In this document: positions 27,879 through 36,635 of the stretch, one piece after another
Layout of the letters: every line of letters starts with the position of its first letter
How positions within the stretch are numbered: the first letter of the stretch is position 1
Origin: Bacillota bacterium
Lineage (GTDB): Bacteria > Bacillota > Clostridia > Oscillospirales > Oscillospiraceae
NCBI GenBank assembly: GCA_028719885.1
Contig: JAQYLT010000050.1
Coordinates: 16,237 to 80,236, forward strand
Length of the DNA stretch: 64,000 nucleotides
Direction of reading: 5' to 3'
Position numbers and translations under genes: made by a program
The notes under the pieces: generated by a model
What the model saw: the letters and a program-made list of their open reading frames with translations, nothing else
Databases searched by the model: none
What the model was told of the DNA's origin: nothing

Positions 27879-28508
27879 TTATTCGTTGGATTGGGGTATG
27901 GAACCGGGGAATTGAGCGGTCAGGGCGGAAATTTCATAGGCTGTCCGCTCCTGGGGGCCATCCTCGGTGAGCTTGGTGTAGATTCGGCTTTGCAGGCGGC
28001 CGTTCAGCACCAGCGGGTCACCCACAGCACATCGGGAGGCCTCAGCCGCCACCTTTCCCCAAAGGATACAGGGCAGATAGTCCGCCCGGTGAAAGGGCCT
28101 GGGCACCGCCAGCATCACATCGCAGATTTCCCGCCCCAGCGGGGTCCGGCGGTAGGTTGGCTCCCGGCAAACAACGGCATCCAATTCCACGGTGTTGATG
28201 GGCTCGCCGTCCTCCGCCAGAATGGAGGAGGCAAAGACAAAAACCGACAGATGCCGTTTCCCATTGTCTCGCAGATTGTGAGAGCGCACCTGCCCGGTGA
28301 CGGTGAGCATTTCTCCGCCGGACAGGTCCACGGCGCTCAGGATGGTTTCCTCGGTGATCACGGGCAGCGTGTCAATGGCGCCGGAGAGTCGGGGCACCTC
28401 CAGGAAGAAGCGGAAAAACCGCTTTCCGTGGTTTTCGTGGGAAAACTCCGGAAGTGAGACCAGGCTTCCCCGCAGGGTGATTTGATTTCGGTTTGCAACA
28501 GGTTCCAT
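27879..28508 (-). CDS. SSB-like protein with two OB folds
   Basis: 209 residues. The second half (about 105-190) looks like a single-stranded DNA-binding OB fold: ELDAVVCREPTYRRTPLGREI, then DYLPCILWGKVAAEA and LVLNGRLQSR. The first half (about 8-100) seems to be a divergent OB fold (NQITLRGSLVSLPEF, LTVTGQVRSHN). It lacks the acidic C-terminal tip of housekeeping SSB that recruits partner proteins. Likely an accessory DNA-binding protein; adjacency to nth suggests repair. GAGGTGG precedes the ATG. Confidence 0.72.
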   Translation of the reverse strand: MEPVANRNQITLRGSLVSLPEFSHENHGKRFFRFFLEVPRLSGAIDTLPVITEETILSAVDLSGGEMLTVTGQVRSHNLRDNGKRHLSVFVFASSILAEDGEPINTVELDAVVCREPTYRRTPLGREICDVMLAVPRPFHRADYLPCILWGKVAAEASRCAVGDPLVLNGRLQSRIYTKLTEDGPQERTAYEISALTAQFPGSIPQSNE

Positions 28509-28604
28509 ACGACCACCTCAAATTTCAGAAGTATGGAACATTCTATGCGCCCCGGCGGGCAAAAGACGAAGCCGAGCTCAAAACATTTTTCGCCACCACA
28601 GCGC

Positions 28605-29003
28605 CAAGTTGGTGTTTGGCGAGCTTGTTGATTTGAAAATGTTTCAACGTATGCGTAGGGAACGGATTTATCCGTTCCGAAAGGTTCATGAACCACCAGG
28701 GTTCGACGAATCGTAAAATGATGATTTTTGCGTAGGGAACGCATTCATGCGTTCCGCGTCGGTAACGGTTTTATCGGGGCATGTTGAATGGAAAAATGTT
28801 GAGAAAACAGGAACCTGTTACCAACCAACGAACCATTGATGTTGACTGACGTTTCGGAACGGATAAATCCGTTCCCTACGAAACATACTGACAAATTCCA
28901 ATTTATCGGGGCAGTACCGGTCGAGGGGCCCAGGAGTTGTGGGTTAATTGCCCAAGGTTCGTAACGAATTGGCCGCGGGGCTTCCCCGCCAAATTCCAAT
29001 TTA
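28605..29003. repeat. Mosaic hairpin-cassette element plus module B, copy 3
   Basis: Left end CAAGTTGGTGTTTGG. The cassette part ends with CAAATTCCAATTTA at 28905. Module B then runs to a second CAAATTCCAATTTA at 29003, so the right end is duplicated. Cassettes: GGAACGGAT, GGAACGCAT and GGAACGGAT types. Inter-cassette sequence (for example the GGGTTCGACGAATCG stretch) matches the copy at 8299 almost base for base. No gene is supported in this 500-bp gap. Confidence 0.85.
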
Positions 29004-29021
29004 CCGATGCCTTGCTTTCCT

Positions 29022-30515
29022 TTATTCTTTCTCCCAGCCGGCGCAGCAGGAAACGGCCTTTCGCCAGCCGGAGAGCATTTTCTCCCGCTCCTGCTGGCTG
29101 ATGTCCGGGGTAAAGGAACGGTCCACCGTCCAATTGCGCTGAATTTCCTCCTGATTTTTCCAGTAGCCCACTGCCAGGCCTGCCAGGTAGGCGGCGCCCA
29201 AGGCGGTGGTTTCCACGCAGACGGGACGGCACACCGGTGCAGCTGTGATGTTGGCCTGGGTCTGCATCAGAAGATTGTTGGCGCTGGCGCCGCCATCCAC
29301 CTTGAGGTTGGACAGCCGGAGCCCGCCGTCGGACTCCATGGCGGAGAGCACATCCGAAACCTGGTAGGCGATGGAATCCAGGGTGGCCCGGATGATGTGG
29401 TATTTGTTTACCCCTCGGGTCAGGCCCACAATGGCACCCCGGGCATAGGCATCCCAATAGGGCGCGCCCAGCCCCGTAAAGGCGGGGACGATGTAGCAGC
29501 CGTTGGTATCGGGCACCCGGCGAGCCAGGTACTCCGAGTCGGCGGCGGAGTCAATGAGCCGCAGCTCGTCCCGCAGCCATTGAATCGCCGCGCCCGCCAC
29601 GAAAATGGAACCCTCCAGGGCGTAGCACACCTGGCCGTTTAAGCCCCAGGCAATCGTCGTAACCAGGCCGTTTTTGGAGAAAATCGGCGTACTGCCTGTG
29701 TTCATTAGCAGAAAGGCACCAGTGCCGTAGGTGCATTTGGCGTCCCCGGGCTGGAAGCAGGCCTGTCCGAACAGGGCGGACTGCTGGTCGCCTGCCGCGC
29801 CGGAGATGGGGATGGGAGCGCCGAAGAACTGGGGCTCCGTCTGGCCGTAGCAGCAGCTGGAGGGCATGGGGGTGGGCAGCATGGAGGCGGGGATTTCCAG
29901 TCGGCTGAGAATTTCCGGATCCCAGCATAGGCTGTGGATATTAAAGAGCATGGTGCGGGAGGCGTTGGAGTAGTCCGTCACATGGACCCGGCCTCCGGTG
30001 AGCTTCCAGATGAGCCAGGTCTCCACGGTGCCGAAGAGCAGCTCCCCCCGATCGGCCTGTTCTTTGGCACCGGGGACGTTTTGCAGAATCCAGCGAATCT
30101 TGGTGCCGGAGAAATAGGGGTCGATGACCAGGCCAGTTTTCTGCCGGATGGTGTCGGTGAGCCCCTCGCTGCGGAGCGTTTCACAGAATTCGGCAGTCCG
30201 GCGGCATTGCCAGACGATCGCGTTGCAGACGGGCGCCCCGGTGCGCCGATTCCACACCACCGTGGTTTCCCGCTGGTTGGTGATGCCGATGGCGGCGATG
30301 TTCTCCGCAGTGGCGCCGATGTTTGCCAGGGCCTGCCGGGCGACCAGAAGCATGGTGTCGAAAATCTCATCCGCGTTGTGCTCCACCCAGCCGGGCTGGG
30401 GGAAGAGCTGGGTGAATTCCTTTTGGGCCATGGAGCAGATTTCACCCTTTTTGTTAAAAAGGATGCACCGGTTGGAGGTGGTGCCGGAATCCAGAGCCAT
30501 GATGAATTTTTCCAT
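29022..30515 (-). CDS. glpK: Glycerol kinase
   Basis: 497 residues from MEKFIMALD, preceded by GGAGGAAAGGAA; normal length for the family. It phosphorylates glycerol to glycerol 3-phosphate using ATP. FGGY-kinase signatures: [35 protein letters not shown] and [15 protein letters not shown]. No glycerol facilitator or glpD lies beside it; instead it is 19 bp behind a rhomboid-like membrane protein gene in the same direction. Confidence 0.97.
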   Translation of the reverse strand: MEKFIMALDSGTTSNRCILFNKKGEICSMAQKEFTQLFPQPGWVEHNADEIFDTMLLVARQALANIGATAENIAAIGITNQRETTVVWNRRTGAPVCNAIVWQCRRTAEFCETLRSEGLTDTIRQKTGLVIDPYFSGTKIRWILQNVPGAKEQADRGELLFGTVETWLIWKLTGGRVHVTDYSNASRTMLFNIHSLCWDPEILSRLEIPASMLPTPMPSSCCYGQTEPQFFGAPIPISGAAGDQQSALFGQACFQPGDAKCTYGTGAFLLMNTGSTPIFSKNGLVTTIAWGLNGQVCYALEGSIFVAGAAIQWLRDELRLIDSAADSEYLARRVPDTNGCYIVPAFTGLGAPYWDAYARGAIVGLTRGVNKYHIIRATLDSIAYQVSDVLSAMESDGGLRLSNLKVDGGASANNLLMQTQANITAAPVCRPVCVETTALGAAYLAGLAVGYWKNQEEIQRNWTVDRSFTPDISQQEREKMLSGWRKAVSCCAGWEKE

Positions 30516-30534
30516 GGTGTGTTCCTTTCCTCCG

Positions 30535-31407
30535 TTACTCAATGTGAACATGGTTGTTGATGTGATCCTGGCAGTAGCAGTAATAGCCCTTGCACCGGGA
30601 GCAGTAGCGGAATTCCAATTCGGGATTGGTCACATCCGTGCGGCCGCAGACGGTGCAGCGGTGGTTGTAGTCCTGCTTTTTCTGCTCCTGCTGGGGGGCG
30701 GTCCGGAAGTGGACCACCTTGGGCCCCTGGGGAGCGGACTTTTTCCGGAAGAGACTGCGAAGCTTGAACCGCCATTTCACAGGCAGCAGGTTCAGCACGT
30801 CGGCGCCGAAGAACAGGAAATAGTTTGCCAGGGCAATGATGGGGAAGAAATTGGTGGGGAAAGAATTCTGGAAAATGCCCAGTGCCACCAGCACCAGATC
30901 GATCAGGGCAAAGATCCAGGCCTTGATGGGAATAATCATATACAGCAGGAAGGTGGCATCGGGGAACATGGTGGCATAGCTGAGGAACAGGCTCAGGTTC
31001 AGATAGTATACATCCGCCCGGCAATTGGGGAAGAACATGCAGAACACATCCATCATAACCACGCCGGAGAGGTAAAACAGATTGAATTTCAGGGTGCCCC
31101 AGCGGCGCTCGATGACCGTGCCCAGGGAGTAGTAGCACAGCAGGCTGATGATTACCAGCAGGATGCTCAGTCCGCCGGTCATACCTGCGTGCATGGTCAG
31201 CGGGTAGGTGACCAGCCGCCAGACCTGCCCCCGGAGAATCAGGGTGCGGTCGAAGCAGAGCAGATAGTAGAGGTAGTAGTTCTGGGAAATCAGGCTCAGC
31301 AGGTACACCACCGCGTTGCCGGAGCAGATATAAAGCATCAGATTTCGGATGCCCTTGTTCTGGTTGCGAAGGCAGAAGCGTTCAAAGGATCTGCGTAAAT
31401 TCTTCAA
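30535..31407 (-). CDS. Rhomboid-like membrane protein without protease residues, C-terminal zinc ribbon
   Basis: About 290 residues. TTG at 31407 has AGGAG nine bases upstream; a TTG three codons earlier abuts that site and is less likely. Six hydrophobic segments with the rhomboid landmark [16 protein letters not shown] after helix 2. The catalytic GxSG serine is not present where expected; that region reads [15 protein letters not shown]. The cytoplasmic tail has CTVCGRTD and [15 protein letters not shown], a probable zinc-binding domain. A pseudo-rhomboid or Derlin-like role is inferred. Paired with glpK. Confidence 0.75.
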   Translation of the reverse strand: MKNLRRSFERFCLRNQNKGIRNLMLYICSGNAVVYLLSLISQNYYLYYLLCFDRTLILRGQVWRLVTYPLTMHAGMTGGLSILLVIISLLCYYSLGTVIERRWGTLKFNLFYLSGVVMMDVFCMFFPNCRADVYYLNLSLFLSYATMFPDATFLLYMIIPIKAWIFALIDLVLVALGIFQNSFPTNFFPIIALANYFLFFGADVLNLLPVKWRFKLRSLFRKKSAPQGPKVVHFRTAPQQEQKKQDYNHRCTVCGRTDVTNPELEFRYCSRCKGYYCYCQDHINNHVHIE

Positions 31408-31439
31408 TGGACTCAACTCCTAAAAAATGAATTGTAATC

Positions 31440-31468
31440 ATTTTACCACAGTTCAGGGAAAAGTCCAT
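31440..31468 (-). promoter_or_regulatory. Candidate promoter for rhomboid-like/glpK pair
   Basis: Read on the minus strand: TGGACT, 17 bases, TAAAAT, about 30 bp before the start. Confidence 0.4.
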
Positions 31469-31507
31469 ATCGGATTTGTGAACAATGGAGGAAAGTTTCG
31501 TGGCTAC

Positions 31508-31535
31508 TTGACATTTTGAAAACATGCGCTATAAT
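31508..31535 (+). promoter_or_regulatory. metK: Promoter of the SAM-riboswitch/metK transcript
   Basis: Consensus TTGACA, 16 bases, consensus TATAAT. The riboswitch begins about 30 bases downstream. Confidence 0.8.
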
Positions 31536-31565
31536 ATCACTGCAAAATCAAAAACTGCATACAAG

Positions 31566-31696
31566 CCTTATCAAGAGTGGTGGAGGGAACGGCCCGATGA
31601 AACCCAGCAACCTGTTTTTCAAGGTGCTAAATCCGGCGGCAACGAAAGATGAGGATTCGATATAGACGCACATCGAATCTTCGGTGTGCGCTTTTT
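31566..31696 (+). ncRNA. SAM-I (S-box) riboswitch with expression platform
   Basis: The aptamer (31566-31653) shows the S-box core: CTTATCAAGAG, GGTGGAGGGA, GGCCCGATGAAACCC, GCAACC, AAGGTGCTAA and GGCAACGAAAGATGAG, with P1 formed by CTTATC/GATGAG. Downstream, GATTCGAT (31654-31661) can pair with ATCGAATC (31672-31679) as an antiterminator that excludes the terminator stem. Binding of S-adenosylmethionine is expected to favour termination and lower metK expression. Confidence 0.95.
31666..31696 (+). terminator. Riboswitch-controlled terminator
   Basis: CGCACA/TGTGCG with an inner CGAA/TTCG helix, then CTTTTTG. Its 5' arm overlaps the antiterminator pairing region. Confidence 0.85.
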
Positions 31697-31741
31697 GTTT
31701 TGCCCAAACGCTTGATGTATAGACAGAAAGGATCAAACAGA

Positions 31742-32887
31742 ATGGAAAAACGTTTTTTTACCTCTGAATGTGTCACCAACGGCCACCCCGACAAGGTGGC
31801 GGACTCCATTTCCGATGCCATTTTGGATGCCTGCCTGGCCCAGGACCCGGATTCCCGTGTGGCCTGCGAGACCATGGTCACCACCGACTTTTGCCTGATC
31901 TGCGGCGAAATCACCACCAAGGCCGTGGTGGACTATCCCAGTGTCGCCCGGGAGGCCATACGCAAAATCGGCTACATCTACGACGGCGACGGCTTTAACG
32001 CGGAAACCGTGGAAATCCAGTGCCGCATCCACACCCAGTCCGCCGACATCGCCATGGGCACCAACGACCAGGTGGGCGGCGCGGGAGACCAGGGCATGAT
32101 GTTCGGCGGCGCCTGCACCCAGACCCCGGAGCTGATGCCCATGCCCATCGCCCTGTCCCGGGCCCTGAGCAACCGGCTGACTGAGTGCATCCACTCCAAC
32201 GACCTGCTTCGGCCTGACGGAAAGACCCAGGTCACTGTGGAGTTTGATGAGCAGGGCAATGTGGTTGGGGTGGATACCGTGGTGGTTTCCGTGATGCACA
32301 CCGAGGATTTCGCCATGGACCAGCTGCGTAAGTTTATCACCCAGGGGGTCATTGCCCCGGTTCTGGAAAAGTACGGCTTCCGGCTGGAGGATGTGAAGCA
32401 CATCTTCATCAACCCCACCGGCAATTTCGTCATCGGCGGTCCCAACGGTGACACCGGCCTCACCGGTCGGAAGATCATTGTGGATACCTACGGCGGCTTT
32501 TTCTCCCACGGCGGCGGCGCTTTTTCCGGCAAGGACCCCACCAAGGTGGACCGCAGCGGCGCTTACCTGGCCCGGTATATGGCCAAGAATCTGGTGGCCG
32601 CCGGACTGGCCACCAAGGTGCAGGTGCAGCTGGCCTATGCCATCGGCGTGGCGGAGCCCGTGTCGCTTCGGGTGGACTGCTTCGGCACCGGCCGCATTCC
32701 CGAGGACAAAATGACGGAGCTGCTCCGGGAGCTGGTGGACATGACCCCCGCTGGTATCATTCGCCGCTTTGACCTGCGGCGGCCCATCTACTCCGCCACC
32801 GCTGCCAAGGGGCATTTCGGCGTGGAGGACCGGCCCTGGGAGCGCACCGACCTTGTCGATAAGCTGAAGGAGCTGGCCGGAATCTGA
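31742..32887 (+). CDS. metK: S-adenosylmethionine synthetase
   Basis: 381 residues. The ATG at 31742 follows AGAAAGGA; an upstream in-frame extension would lie within the riboswitch terminator. Makes S-adenosylmethionine from methionine and ATP. Signatures: ECVTNGHPDKVADSISDAI, MGTNDQVGGAGDQG (contains the family GAGDQG), and GGGAFSGKDPTKVDRSGAY. Controlled by the upstream SAM-I riboswitch as end-product feedback. Stands alone, without other methionine genes. Confidence 0.98.
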   Translation: MEKRFFTSECVTNGHPDKVADSISDAILDACLAQDPDSRVACETMVTTDFCLICGEITTKAVVDYPSVAREAIRKIGYIYDGDGFNAETVEIQCRIHTQSADIAMGTNDQVGGAGDQGMMFGGACTQTPELMPMPIALSRALSNRLTECIHSNDLLRPDGKTQVTVEFDEQGNVVGVDTVVVSVMHTEDFAMDQLRKFITQGVIAPVLEKYGFRLEDVKHIFINPTGNFVIGGPNGDTGLTGRKIIVDTYGGFFSHGGGAFSGKDPTKVDRSGAYLARYMAKNLVAAGLATKVQVQLAYAIGVAEPVSLRVDCFGTGRIPEDKMTELLRELVDMTPAGIIRRFDLRRPIYSATAAKGHFGVEDRPWERTDLVDKLKELAGI

Positions 32888-32914
32888 TACAAAAGGCATA
32901 TCGGTTTCACGCGG

Positions 32915-33275
32915 CAAATTGGAATTTGGCGGGATGCTTCGTAGGGAACGGATTTATCCGTTCCAGAACGTCGGCTAACCTCCGTGGTTCGTTGGTTGGT
33001 AACGGGTTCCATTTTTTACAACAAATATCCATTTCACATACCTCGATAAAAATGGTGCCGAGGCGGAATGCATGAATGCATTCCCTACGCAAAAACTGTC
33101 GTTTTATGAGTTGGCGAACCCTGGTGGTTGTTGAACCTTGCGGAACGGATGAATCCGTTCCCTACGAAAAGAACCAACATTTCTTCTTTCAACATACCAC
33201 CGCAACGCGTTACCGGAGCGGAATGCATAAATGCATTCCCTACGAAACACATCTTAAATTAAAATTCCAATTTGG
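32915..33275. repeat. Mosaic hairpin-cassette element, copy 4
   Basis: Left end CAAATTGGAATTTGG, right end AAATTCCAATTTGG. Four cassettes: GGAACGGAT, GGAATGCAT, GGAACGGAT and GGAATGCAT types. The flank ATATCGGTTTCACGC resembles the longer terminal repeat seen at 63494. Fills the gap between metK and the convergent spoVFB. Confidence 0.85.
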
Positions 33276-33310
33276 CAACAAGCTGAGTCAAGCCAATGAT
33301 CTAACATAAG

Positions 33311-33348
33311 AAAAGGGAGATGCCGACTATCATCGGCGTCTCCCTTTT
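33311..33348. terminator. Terminator of spoVFAB
   Basis: GGGAGATGCCGA/TCGGCGTCTCCC hairpin flanked by AAAA and TTTTT, two bases from the spoVFB stop. Confidence 0.85.
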
Positions 33349-33350
33349 TG

Positions 33351-33911
33351 TTACAGCAGGACCGGCTGGAGCTGCCTTCCCTCCATGGCGGCTTCCACCG
33401 CGGCGGGAATCAGCTCAAAATGGGCAACCAGGGATGTGGGCTTCTTTTCCGGGTCATCCTGGCCATAGGGAACAAAATAGCAGTTCTTTCGTGCCATCAG
33501 CCGGCCGATGTTCTCCGCCGCACCCGCCAGACCGTCGTTGGTGGAAACGGCGATCACCACCGGACGGGCGTTTCGCAGATGGCTTTTCACCGCCATGGTC
33601 ACCGGAGTGTCCGCAATGCTGTGGCTGAGCTTTGCCAGGGTATTGCCGGTGCAGGGGGCTACCACCAGAACATCCAGCAGCTTCTTGGGTCCGATGGGCT
33701 CCGCGCCGGCAATGGTCACAATGGGCTCCCTGCCGCAAATGGCCCGGGCCCGGGCGAGAAAATCCGATGCCTTTCCAAACCGGCTGTCCGTGGATGCGGA
33801 GACCTGGGAGAAAATGGGAATCAATTGATGGCTTTCCGCCAGGCGCTCCATCACCGGAAACACCTTTCCATAGGTGCAGAAAGAACCGCACAGCGCAAAT
33901 CCGATATTCAT
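33351..33911 (-). CDS. spoVFB: Dipicolinate synthase subunit B
   Basis: 186 residues, flavoprotein-like fold; begins MNIGFALCGSFCTYGKV and has VVAPCTGNTLAKLSHSIAD and VIAVSTNDGL, typical of DpaB. With subunit A it oxidises the lysine-pathway intermediate to dipicolinic acid in the mother cell, which is then loaded into spores. The start overlaps the end of subunit A by 4 bp. Strong evidence that the host makes endospores. Confidence 0.95.
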   Translation of the reverse strand: MNIGFALCGSFCTYGKVFPVMERLAESHQLIPIFSQVSASTDSRFGKASDFLARARAICGREPIVTIAGAEPIGPKKLLDVLVVAPCTGNTLAKLSHSIADTPVTMAVKSHLRNARPVVIAVSTNDGLAGAAENIGRLMARKNCYFVPYGQDDPEKKPTSLVAHFELIPAAVEAAMEGRQLQPVLL

Positions 33912-34666
33912 GCTTCTTCCTCCTCCAGCAGCCGGAGAATGGTATCCCCAATCAGCTGTCCGGCACTTTCCGGGGCCAGAATGCCCGGCAGCCCCTTGGC
34001 CGCAACGGTGTCCTCCGCCTCAATTCCGGGGAGGGACGCCAGGTCGATTTTTAAGCAGTTCGGGCACTGCTGGGACAATTCCTTTGGAATCATCATGGCA
34101 GGGGCGGTGTTGAACAGAATGCGGAAATGCTGGATTTGCTTTGGAAGCTCCTGGGGGGAGAGGGCGTGGAGCCCAAAGGAGACCGCCTCCGCCCGGTGGC
34201 GGGGACTGCGGGAGAGAACGGTCACCCTGCTCCCGTGGGCCTTCAGCAGAAAGGCAAGGTGCTTCCCAATTCGGCCCCAGCCCACAATCAGCACCGGGGT
34301 CTTTCGGAAGGTAAAGGGAATCCGCTCTGCTGCCACCCGGAGGGCACACTCCGCGGTGATGGCGGCATTCTCAAACTGGTATGTATCGTCTGCCAGTAAA
34401 TCCATGGATTTGTATTTCCCGGTCACCACCGGAGGAAGATTGCCCCCGATCAGCGTGATTTTCTCCGGAAGCAGCGATAGGAGCTGGGCAAAGTCCCCGC
34501 CGCTTCGCAGCTTGCCGGAGGGTGAAAAGCTGGGAATATCCAGAAGCAGGTGGGTTGCTTCCGGGGTGATGTGGTCCGCCACAGGCAGCCCCGCTTGCCG
34601 GAGGGCCTTGGCCGCGGCCAGGCATCCGGGGGTGCAGCCTGCGGGATAAATCAGAATATTCTTCAT
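33908..34666 (-). CDS. spoVFA: Dipicolinate synthase subunit A
   Basis: 252 residues from MKNILIYP, which has AGGAG eight bases upstream; two earlier in-frame starts sit too close to that site. It has a Rossmann motif (VLIVGWGRIGKHLA) for NAD(P)H binding. Shorter than the roughly 300-residue Bacillus homologue, mainly in the N-terminal region. Expected to be sporulation-controlled, though I did not identify a confident sporulation sigma-factor promoter upstream. Confidence 0.93.
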   Translation of the reverse strand: MKNILIYPAGCTPGCLAAAKALRQAGLPVADHITPEATHLLLDIPSFSPSGKLRSGGDFAQLLSLLPEKITLIGGNLPPVVTGKYKSMDLLADDTYQFENAAITAECALRVAAERIPFTFRKTPVLIVGWGRIGKHLAFLLKAHGSRVTVLSRSPRHRAEAVSFGLHALSPQELPKQIQHFRILFNTAPAMMIPKELSQQCPNCLKIDLASLPGIEAEDTVAAKGLPGILAPESAGQLIGDTILRLLEEEEA

Positions 34667-34739
34667 GGTCATCACTCCTGTGTTCCAGCATATGAGGCTG
34701 GGACCGGGGTTGTGCCTGGGGGAAAGAGATTGATTTTTC

Positions 34740-34767
34740 TTGATTTTTTGACGGCATCCTGTATAAT
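34740..34767 (+). promoter_or_regulatory. Promoter of DUF4364 gene
   Basis: TTGATT, 16 bases, consensus TATAAT, about 30 bp upstream of the start. Confidence 0.6.
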
Positions 34768-34797
34768 AATCACAAAAGGAGATAAGGAGGGAGCCTC

Positions 34798-35340
34798 TTG
34801 CAAAGACTCGGTTTTATTCATGATATGCTGGACGTAAAGGTGCTGATTCTTTTTGTCATGTCCAGAGCAAGCTATCCTGCCTCCAGTCAGCAGATTTATG
34901 AGCTGTGTTATCAGGATGACTGTGTGAGCTATTTCGATGTGTGCACGGCCATTCCCCAAATGGTCCAGTCCGGGCATCTGGTGGAAAAGGAGCCGGATCT
35001 GTATGAAATCACCGAAAAGGGAAAGGCGGACGGCGCCCTGACCCAGGATTCCATCGCCTATACCGTCCGCTGCCGGGCGGAGAACGCGGTGAACCGCTTC
35101 AACCGGCAGCTGCGCCGAAGCAGCTTTGTGAAGACCCAGGTGATTCCAAGGGAATCGGGAGACTGCTCTGTGATCATGGCCCTGGATGACGAAACGGGCA
35201 ACCTGATGACCCTGGAGTTGGTCGCCCCCAATCAGCGGCAGGCGGTTCGGCTGGGCAAGCTGTTTGAGAAGAAAGCGGAGATCATCTATAATATGACCAT
35301 GGCAGAACTTTTGGACGATGAGGATGAAATTGACTCCTGA
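34798..35340 (+). CDS. DUF4364 family protein
   Basis: 180 residues, TTG start with AAGGAGGG upstream. The N-terminal 80 residues look like a winged helix (SSQQIYELCYQDDCVSYFDVCTAIPQMVQSGHLVEKEPDLYEITEKG), resembling PadR/MarR-type readers, followed by a mixed alpha/beta domain. The family is widespread in Clostridia and of unknown function; DNA binding is likely from the N-terminal half. Stands alone between spoVFA (divergent) and hpf. Confidence 0.85.
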   Translation: MQRLGFIHDMLDVKVLILFVMSRASYPASSQQIYELCYQDDCVSYFDVCTAIPQMVQSGHLVEKEPDLYEITEKGKADGALTQDSIAYTVRCRAENAVNRFNRQLRRSSFVKTQVIPRESGDCSVIMALDDETGNLMTLELVAPNQRQAVRLGKLFEKKAEIIYNMTMAELLDDEDEIDS

Positions 35341-35344
35341 CCCC

Positions 35345-35373
35345 TTGTCGATTCCGCTGACCCGTGGTATAGT
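35345..35373 (+). promoter_or_regulatory. Promoter of hpf
   Basis: TTGTCG, 17 bases, TATAGT, about 45 bp before the hpf start and just after the preceding stop codon. Confidence 0.55.
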
Positions 35374-35418
35374 TAAACTACACCGGACAAACCGGTATAT
35401 AGAAAGGAGCTGCCGCAT

Positions 35419-35958
35419 ATGAAATTCCAGTACAGTGAAAAGAAAGTGAAGCTGCCCGAAAAGGTTCACGCCTACGCGGAAAAAAAGGTGACCAAGCTGG
35501 CGCGCTACTTTGAGGAGGATGCGGAAGCACTCATTGTATTCTCTGTGGAGAAGAACCGGAACAAAGCAGAGCTCACCGTTCACGGTGCGGGCACCTGGTT
35601 CCGGGCTTCTGAAAGCACTTCGGATATGTTCGCCTCCATCGATGCCGCCGTTGCCACCATCGAGGGGCAGATTCGCAAGAACAAGACCCGCCTGGCCCGT
35701 CGGCTACGGCAGGATGCTTTCGTCCGGAGCGTGCAGGAGGAAACCTCCTTTGCCCCCGAACCGGCGGAGGATGACCTGAGCATCACCCGTGTCAAGCAGT
35801 TCTATTTCCGGCCCATGACCCGGGAAGAGGCTGTGCTCCAGATGAACCTGCTGGACCACAATTTCTTCGCCTTCCGGGATGAAGACAACGGAGGCTCATT
35901 CGCCGTGGTTTACAAGCGGAACGACGGCGGCTATGGCCTGCTTGATGATGCCGAATAA
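35419..35958 (+). CDS. hpf: Ribosome hibernation promoting factor, long form
   Basis: 179 residues. The N-terminal beta-alpha-beta domain (about 1-100) binds the 30S decoding region; the C-terminal domain (about 120-175, IVRVKQF-like ITRVKQFYFRPMTREEAVLQM) dimerises to give 100S ribosomes. Having both domains marks the long form of Gram-positive bacteria. AGAAAGGAGC precedes the ATG. A strong terminator follows. Confidence 0.95.
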   Translation: MKFQYSEKKVKLPEKVHAYAEKKVTKLARYFEEDAEALIVFSVEKNRNKAELTVHGAGTWFRASESTSDMFASIDAAVATIEGQIRKNKTRLARRLRQDAFVRSVQEETSFAPEPAEDDLSITRVKQFYFRPMTREEAVLQMNLLDHNFFAFRDEDNGGSFAVVYKRNDGGYGLLDDAE

Positions 35959-35997
35959 AAAGCAGAACTGCTTCTGAATGGAATCTCAAAATACGTC

Positions 35998-36032
35998 GGG
36001 ACCTCTCCACTGCGGAGGGGTCCCGTTTTTTG
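35998..36032 (+). terminator. Terminator of hpf
   Basis: GGGACCTCTCC/GGAGGGGTCCC hairpin followed by GTTTTTTG. Confidence 0.9.
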
Positions 36033-36322
36033 TTTCAGAATATCATCGTCGGCGTACCTCACAATCTTTCCGCCTTGCTTTTTGAAAATCATCCTCGGAA
36101 ACCTTTGCGAACTTTTATCAAAGACTTGTATCAGAAATGATTGAGGTATTTACTCCGGGTATTTTTCTGCCAGAAAACGACATGACACTCTCCCGCAGAC
36201 TTGAGGAAGGCCTTGGTCCTCGTGCCGTTCTCCACAGACAATGGCAGCCGCCGGTTTTTCAACTGGCGGTTGGAGATGTTCACCGGATATTTCGATTGAT
36301 TCAAGCTTGATCATGATAGGAA
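36033..36322. other. Gap without a supported gene
   Basis: Short open frames exist on both strands (for example a 60-codon + frame from 36137 and a minus frame ending near 36136), but neither has a ribosome binding site or a recognisable product. It may be a decayed gene remnant. It lacks the hairpin-cassette element found in most other large gaps here. Confidence 0.5.
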
Positions 36323-36355
36323 GACAGCAGATACCCGGTTCAGGTATCTGCTGTC
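36323..36355 (-). terminator. Terminator of tRNA-Leu
   Basis: GACAGCAGATACC pairs with GGTATCTGCTGTC over a short loop; on the minus strand it begins two bases after the CCA end and is followed by TTCCT. Confidence 0.8.
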
Positions 36356-36356
36356 T

Positions 36357-36442
36357 TGGTGCCGGTGACCGGACTCGAACCGGTACGCTGTCGCCAGCGG
36401 TGGATTTTGAGTCCACTACGTCTACCATTCCATCACACCGGC
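36357..36442 (-). tRNA. tRNA-Leu (anticodon CAA)
   Basis: 86 bases including an encoded CCA. Acceptor GCCGGTG/CACCGGC, anticodon stem GTGGA/TCCAC around loop CTCAAAA giving CAA, a long variable arm with a short helix (GCTGGCGACAGC), and T-loop GGTTCGAGTCC. The long variable arm and discriminator A fit leucine. Confidence 0.96.
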
Positions 36443-36562
36443 TTTTACCGGAGTAGTATATCACAATCCCGGGGAAAATGCAAGAGCAAATATTTCCGGA
36501 ATGGGTGGGGCGGGGGAGGGGGCGTCTTAATAAAAACAAAAGAATTGCCGGACAGGTATTGC

Positions 36563-36591
36563 TTGACAGATGGAAAACACTGGTCTATAAT
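36563..36591 (+). promoter_or_regulatory. Consensus promoter of class B sortase gene
   Basis: TTGACA, 17 bases, TATAAT: a perfect match, about 45 bp upstream of the start. Confidence 0.85.
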
Positions 36592-36635
36592 GGGGAATAA
36601 TGCCTACTCAAGAAAACAACAATGGAGGTTACGCC

